Source: Chloroflexota bacterium (GTDB lineage: Bacteria > Chloroflexota > Dehalococcoidia > JACQGW01). From it: a stretch of DNA of 5,840 nt. The stretch is from positions 1 to 5,840 of the forward strand of contig JACQGW010000149.1 of the NCBI GenBank assembly GCA_016199325.1, given 5' to 3'. Below the pieces are notes generated by a model that searched no databases, was not told the origin of the DNA, and worked only from the letters and a program-made list of their open reading frames with translations. Numbering within the stretch: position 1 is the first letter of the stretch; each line of letters opens with the position of its first letter. Positions 3,940-5,840 of the stretch are shown piece by piece. The position numbers and the translations under genes were made by a program.

Positions 3940-5718
3940 TTGCATCCCTACATTCCGGAACTGAAGGATCTCTATCGCCAGGGGCGGGTCTCGCGCCGGG
4001 AGTTCGTCCAGATGGGCTCGCTGCTCGGCCTGTCCATGGGCGCCATGGCGGCCTTCGTCACCGCCTGCACCCAGCAGCAGCAGGCCGCTGCCCCCACCGC
4101 CATCTCGGTCCCTGCCGCGCCGACCCGGCCGCTCTCGCCGCCGACGGCAGCCCCAACCGCCGCGCCGGCAGCCGCTCAGCCCACCAAAGCGCCAGTCGCC
4201 GCGGCAACGGTCGTTCCGACGGCAGCACCCCAGCCCACCAAGCCCGCGAGCACCGTCAAGCGCGGTGGCTCCATCACCATCGGCAGCCGCGTCGACAAGG
4301 TCGTCAATCCCTGGGCCGCCAGCTTCGGGGGCTCTATCGCCTGGACGCCCGTCGCCGAGTACCTGGCCCGCACCGACGAGAACAACATCACCCATCCCTG
4401 GCTGCTGGAGAAGTGGGCGCCCTCGGAGGACCTCAAGACCTGGACGCTCACCCTCCGCAAGGGCCTCAAGTGGAACAAGGCCGCCGGCCACAGCGGCCGC
4501 GACGTGAACGCCGACGACGTCGTGTTCACCATGAAGGCATGGCTCGACAAGAAGGTCGGCTCGTCGGCCGCCGGCCTCATGCAGGGCTACCTCGACGACA
4601 CCGGCATCGAGAAGGTCGACAACCTCACCGTGCGCCTCAACCTCAAGCGCGGCGAGGTCGGCGTCCCCGACCACCTCTTCCACTGGACCAGCATCCTGCT
4701 CCCCGTCGAGTTCGAGGGCGACTGGATCAAGCAGCCGTTCGGCACCGGCGCCTACACCCTGGAGGAGTTCCGCATCGGCGAGCGGGTCCAGCACAAGCGG
4801 CGGGATGGCTACTGGCGAACCGGCGAGGATGGCAAGGCATTGCCCTACCTCGACGAGATCAAGATCGTCGACTACGGCGAGGAGACGGCAACCCTCGTCG
4901 CTTCCATGGCCGCCGGCCAGATCGACTACAGCGATTCGGCAAATATCACGTCGATCCCGGCCATGAACATGCTCAAGGCGTTCCAGGTCATCCGCGGCGG
5001 CACGTCGAACACGACGGTCTTCAAGTTCCGGGCCGACCAGGACCCCTGGAAGGACGTCCGCGTCCGCCAGGCCCTCAAGTGGAGCCAGGACCGCGAGCGC
5101 AGCCTGAAGACCGCCTACAGCGGCTACGGGCAGATCGCGGCGGATACGCACGTGGCGCCGATCCACCCCGAGTACACCCCGTTCCAGCCCTGGAAGCAGG
5201 ACACGGCCAAAGCGAAGGCGCTGCTGGCCGAGGCCGGCTTCCCCAACGGCATCGAAGCGACGCTGAACTACAAGGTCGATCCGCAATACGAGGGCGCCAT
5301 GGCGACGATCCTCCAGCAGGACGCCGCCAAGGCCGGGATCAAGGTGACCCTGGCGCCGTTGCCCTCGGCCCAGTACTGGGACAAGTGGATCGACGTCAAC
5401 TTCGGCCTGACCTCCTGGGGGCACCGGCCACTGGCGACGATGGTGCTGGCGCTGGCCTACGTCTGTGGCGCCAAGTGGAACGAGTCGCACTGGTGCGACC
5501 CGGAGTTCGAGTCGCTGCTGAACCAGACGGCATCCATCTACGATCTGGAGAAGCGGCGGGTGGTAGCGGCGAAGATGATGAAGTACACCCAGGAGAACGG
5601 CGCCATCTACATCCCGTTCTGGCGGGACCTCTTCCGGGTGCATAACGTCCAGCTCAAGGGCGTCAAGCCCCCGGGAGTCGGCGGTTCGACATGGCACGAG
5701 ATGTGGTGGGACAAGTAA
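3940..5718 (+). CDS. Tat-exported lipoprotein, family 5 substrate-binding protein, riboswitch-controlled paralogue
   Basis: This 592-residue protein is a close paralogue of the one at 934-2715, by eye about four-fifths identical (not computed). It has the same layout: twin-arginine motif S18-R19-R20-E21-F22, lipobox VTAC with Cys43, Gln patch, Ala/Pro/Thr linker, and a binding domain from about KRGGSITIGSRVD. Family 5 signatures recur (LKTWTLTLRKGLKWN, ADDVVFTMK, DVRVRQALKWSQDR, KAKALLAEAGFPNG). The Cys pair is at 509 and 519. Its role is to capture a ligand outside the membrane for an ABC importer of the peptide/nickel class; the ligand is unknown. Changes cluster at scattered surface-like positions and at the C-terminus (KPPGVGGSTWHEMWWDK against ASHPSSNQWWHDTWWDK). 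Unlike its paralogue it follows a c-di-AMP riboswitch with a terminator, so it is probably made when c-di-AMP is low. A second riboswitch starts about 30 nt after its stop. Confidence 0.95.
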   Translation: MHPYIPELKDLYRQGRVSRREFVQMGSLLGLSMGAMAAFVTACTQQQQAAAPTAISVPAAPTRPLSPPTAAPTAAPAAAQPTKAPVAAATVVPTAAPQPTKPASTVKRGGSITIGSRVDKVVNPWAASFGGSIAWTPVAEYLARTDENNITHPWLLEKWAPSEDLKTWTLTLRKGLKWNKAAGHSGRDVNADDVVFTMKAWLDKKVGSSAAGLMQGYLDDTGIEKVDNLTVRLNLKRGEVGVPDHLFHWTSILLPVEFEGDWIKQPFGTGAYTLEEFRIGERVQHKRRDGYWRTGEDGKALPYLDEIKIVDYGEETATLVASMAAGQIDYSDSANITSIPAMNMLKAFQVIRGGTSNTTVFKFRADQDPWKDVRVRQALKWSQDRERSLKTAYSGYGQIAADTHVAPIHPEYTPFQPWKQDTAKAKALLAEAGFPNGIEATLNYKVDPQYEGAMATILQQDAAKAGIKVTLAPLPSAQYWDKWIDVNFGLTSWGHRPLATMVLALAYVCGAKWNESHWCDPEFESLLNQTASIYDLEKRRVVAAKMMKYTQENGAIYIPFWRDLFRVHNVQLKGVKPPGVGGSTWHEMWWDK

Positions 5719-5747
5719 GACGGCGGCACGGTGACGACAACTGAATA

Positions 5748-5840
5748 GACAGCCGAATCCCCTGAGCAAGGGAACGGAGGAACCACTTCCTGGGGTGAAT
5801 TCTCCGACGCGGGAGATAGGGCAGCTCTTTCAGCCCGAAC
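5748..5840 (+). promoter_or_regulatory. Second c-di-AMP riboswitch, cut by the window edge
   Basis: The ydaO-class blocks recur in order: AGCCGAATCC (5751-5760), ACGGAGGAACCA (5773-5784), TGGGGTGAAT (5791-5800), a CTCC/GGGAG hairpin (about 5802-5815), and AGGGCAGCTCTTTCAGCCCGAAC reading to the edge in 5818-5840. The GTCAGCTAAC block, P1 3' strand and expression platform must lie beyond 5840. It begins about 30 nt after the preceding stop codon, and I see no -35/-10 pair in that gap, so it is probably transcribed by read-through from the lipoprotein gene. It is close in sequence to the first aptamer, and the similarity extends upstream through GACAACTGAA (5736-5745). The gene it controls is outside the window. 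Confidence 0.92.

Overview
The window is GC-rich bacterial DNA whose gene content and style suggest a Chloroflexota organism, perhaps Thermomicrobia/Sphaerobacter-like. This is an inference from the two substrate-binding proteins: each has a twin-arginine signal with a lipobox, then a poly-Gln patch and a long Ala/Pro/Thr linker before a family 5 solute-binding domain. No marker gene is present, so the taxonomic call is moderate at best. All convincing genes lie on the + strand.

Layout. Positions 5-57 hold an inverted repeat with a short T-run, probably the end of an upstream unit. Positions 158-703 encode a small AhpD-like (carboxymuconolactone decarboxylase family) peroxidase-related enzyme with an intact E-X11-C-X2-C-X3-H motif. 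A near-consensus sigma70 promoter (727-755) then drives a 170-nt leader and the first solute-binding lipoprotein gene (934-2715). A 240-nt stretch follows that is rich in GC hairpins, including a REP-like pair of palindromes at 2795-2871. A second promoter of the same design (2957-2985) feeds a long leader. This leader carries a c-di-AMP (ydaO/yuaA class) riboswitch at about 3070-3190, an intrinsic terminator at 3213-3238 and a competing antiterminator. About 700 nt without a convincing gene then precede the second solute-binding lipoprotein gene (3940-5718), a close paralogue of the first. Some 30 nt after its stop codon a second c-di-AMP riboswitch begins, and the window edge cuts it off.

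How it fits together. The two lipoproteins look like a tandem duplication of the binding component of a peptide/nickel-type ABC importer. They share signal, linker, binding domain, TTG start codon, RBS spacing and promoter design. They differ in control: the first copy has no recognisable riboswitch, while the second sits behind a c-di-AMP aptamer fused to a terminator. Whatever follows the second copy is apparently under another c-di-AMP aptamer, with no visible promoter of its own. The most interesting feature is therefore a c-di-AMP-gated array of duplicated substrate-binding proteins, with riboswitches placed serially along one transcription unit. No permease or ATPase gene is inside the window.
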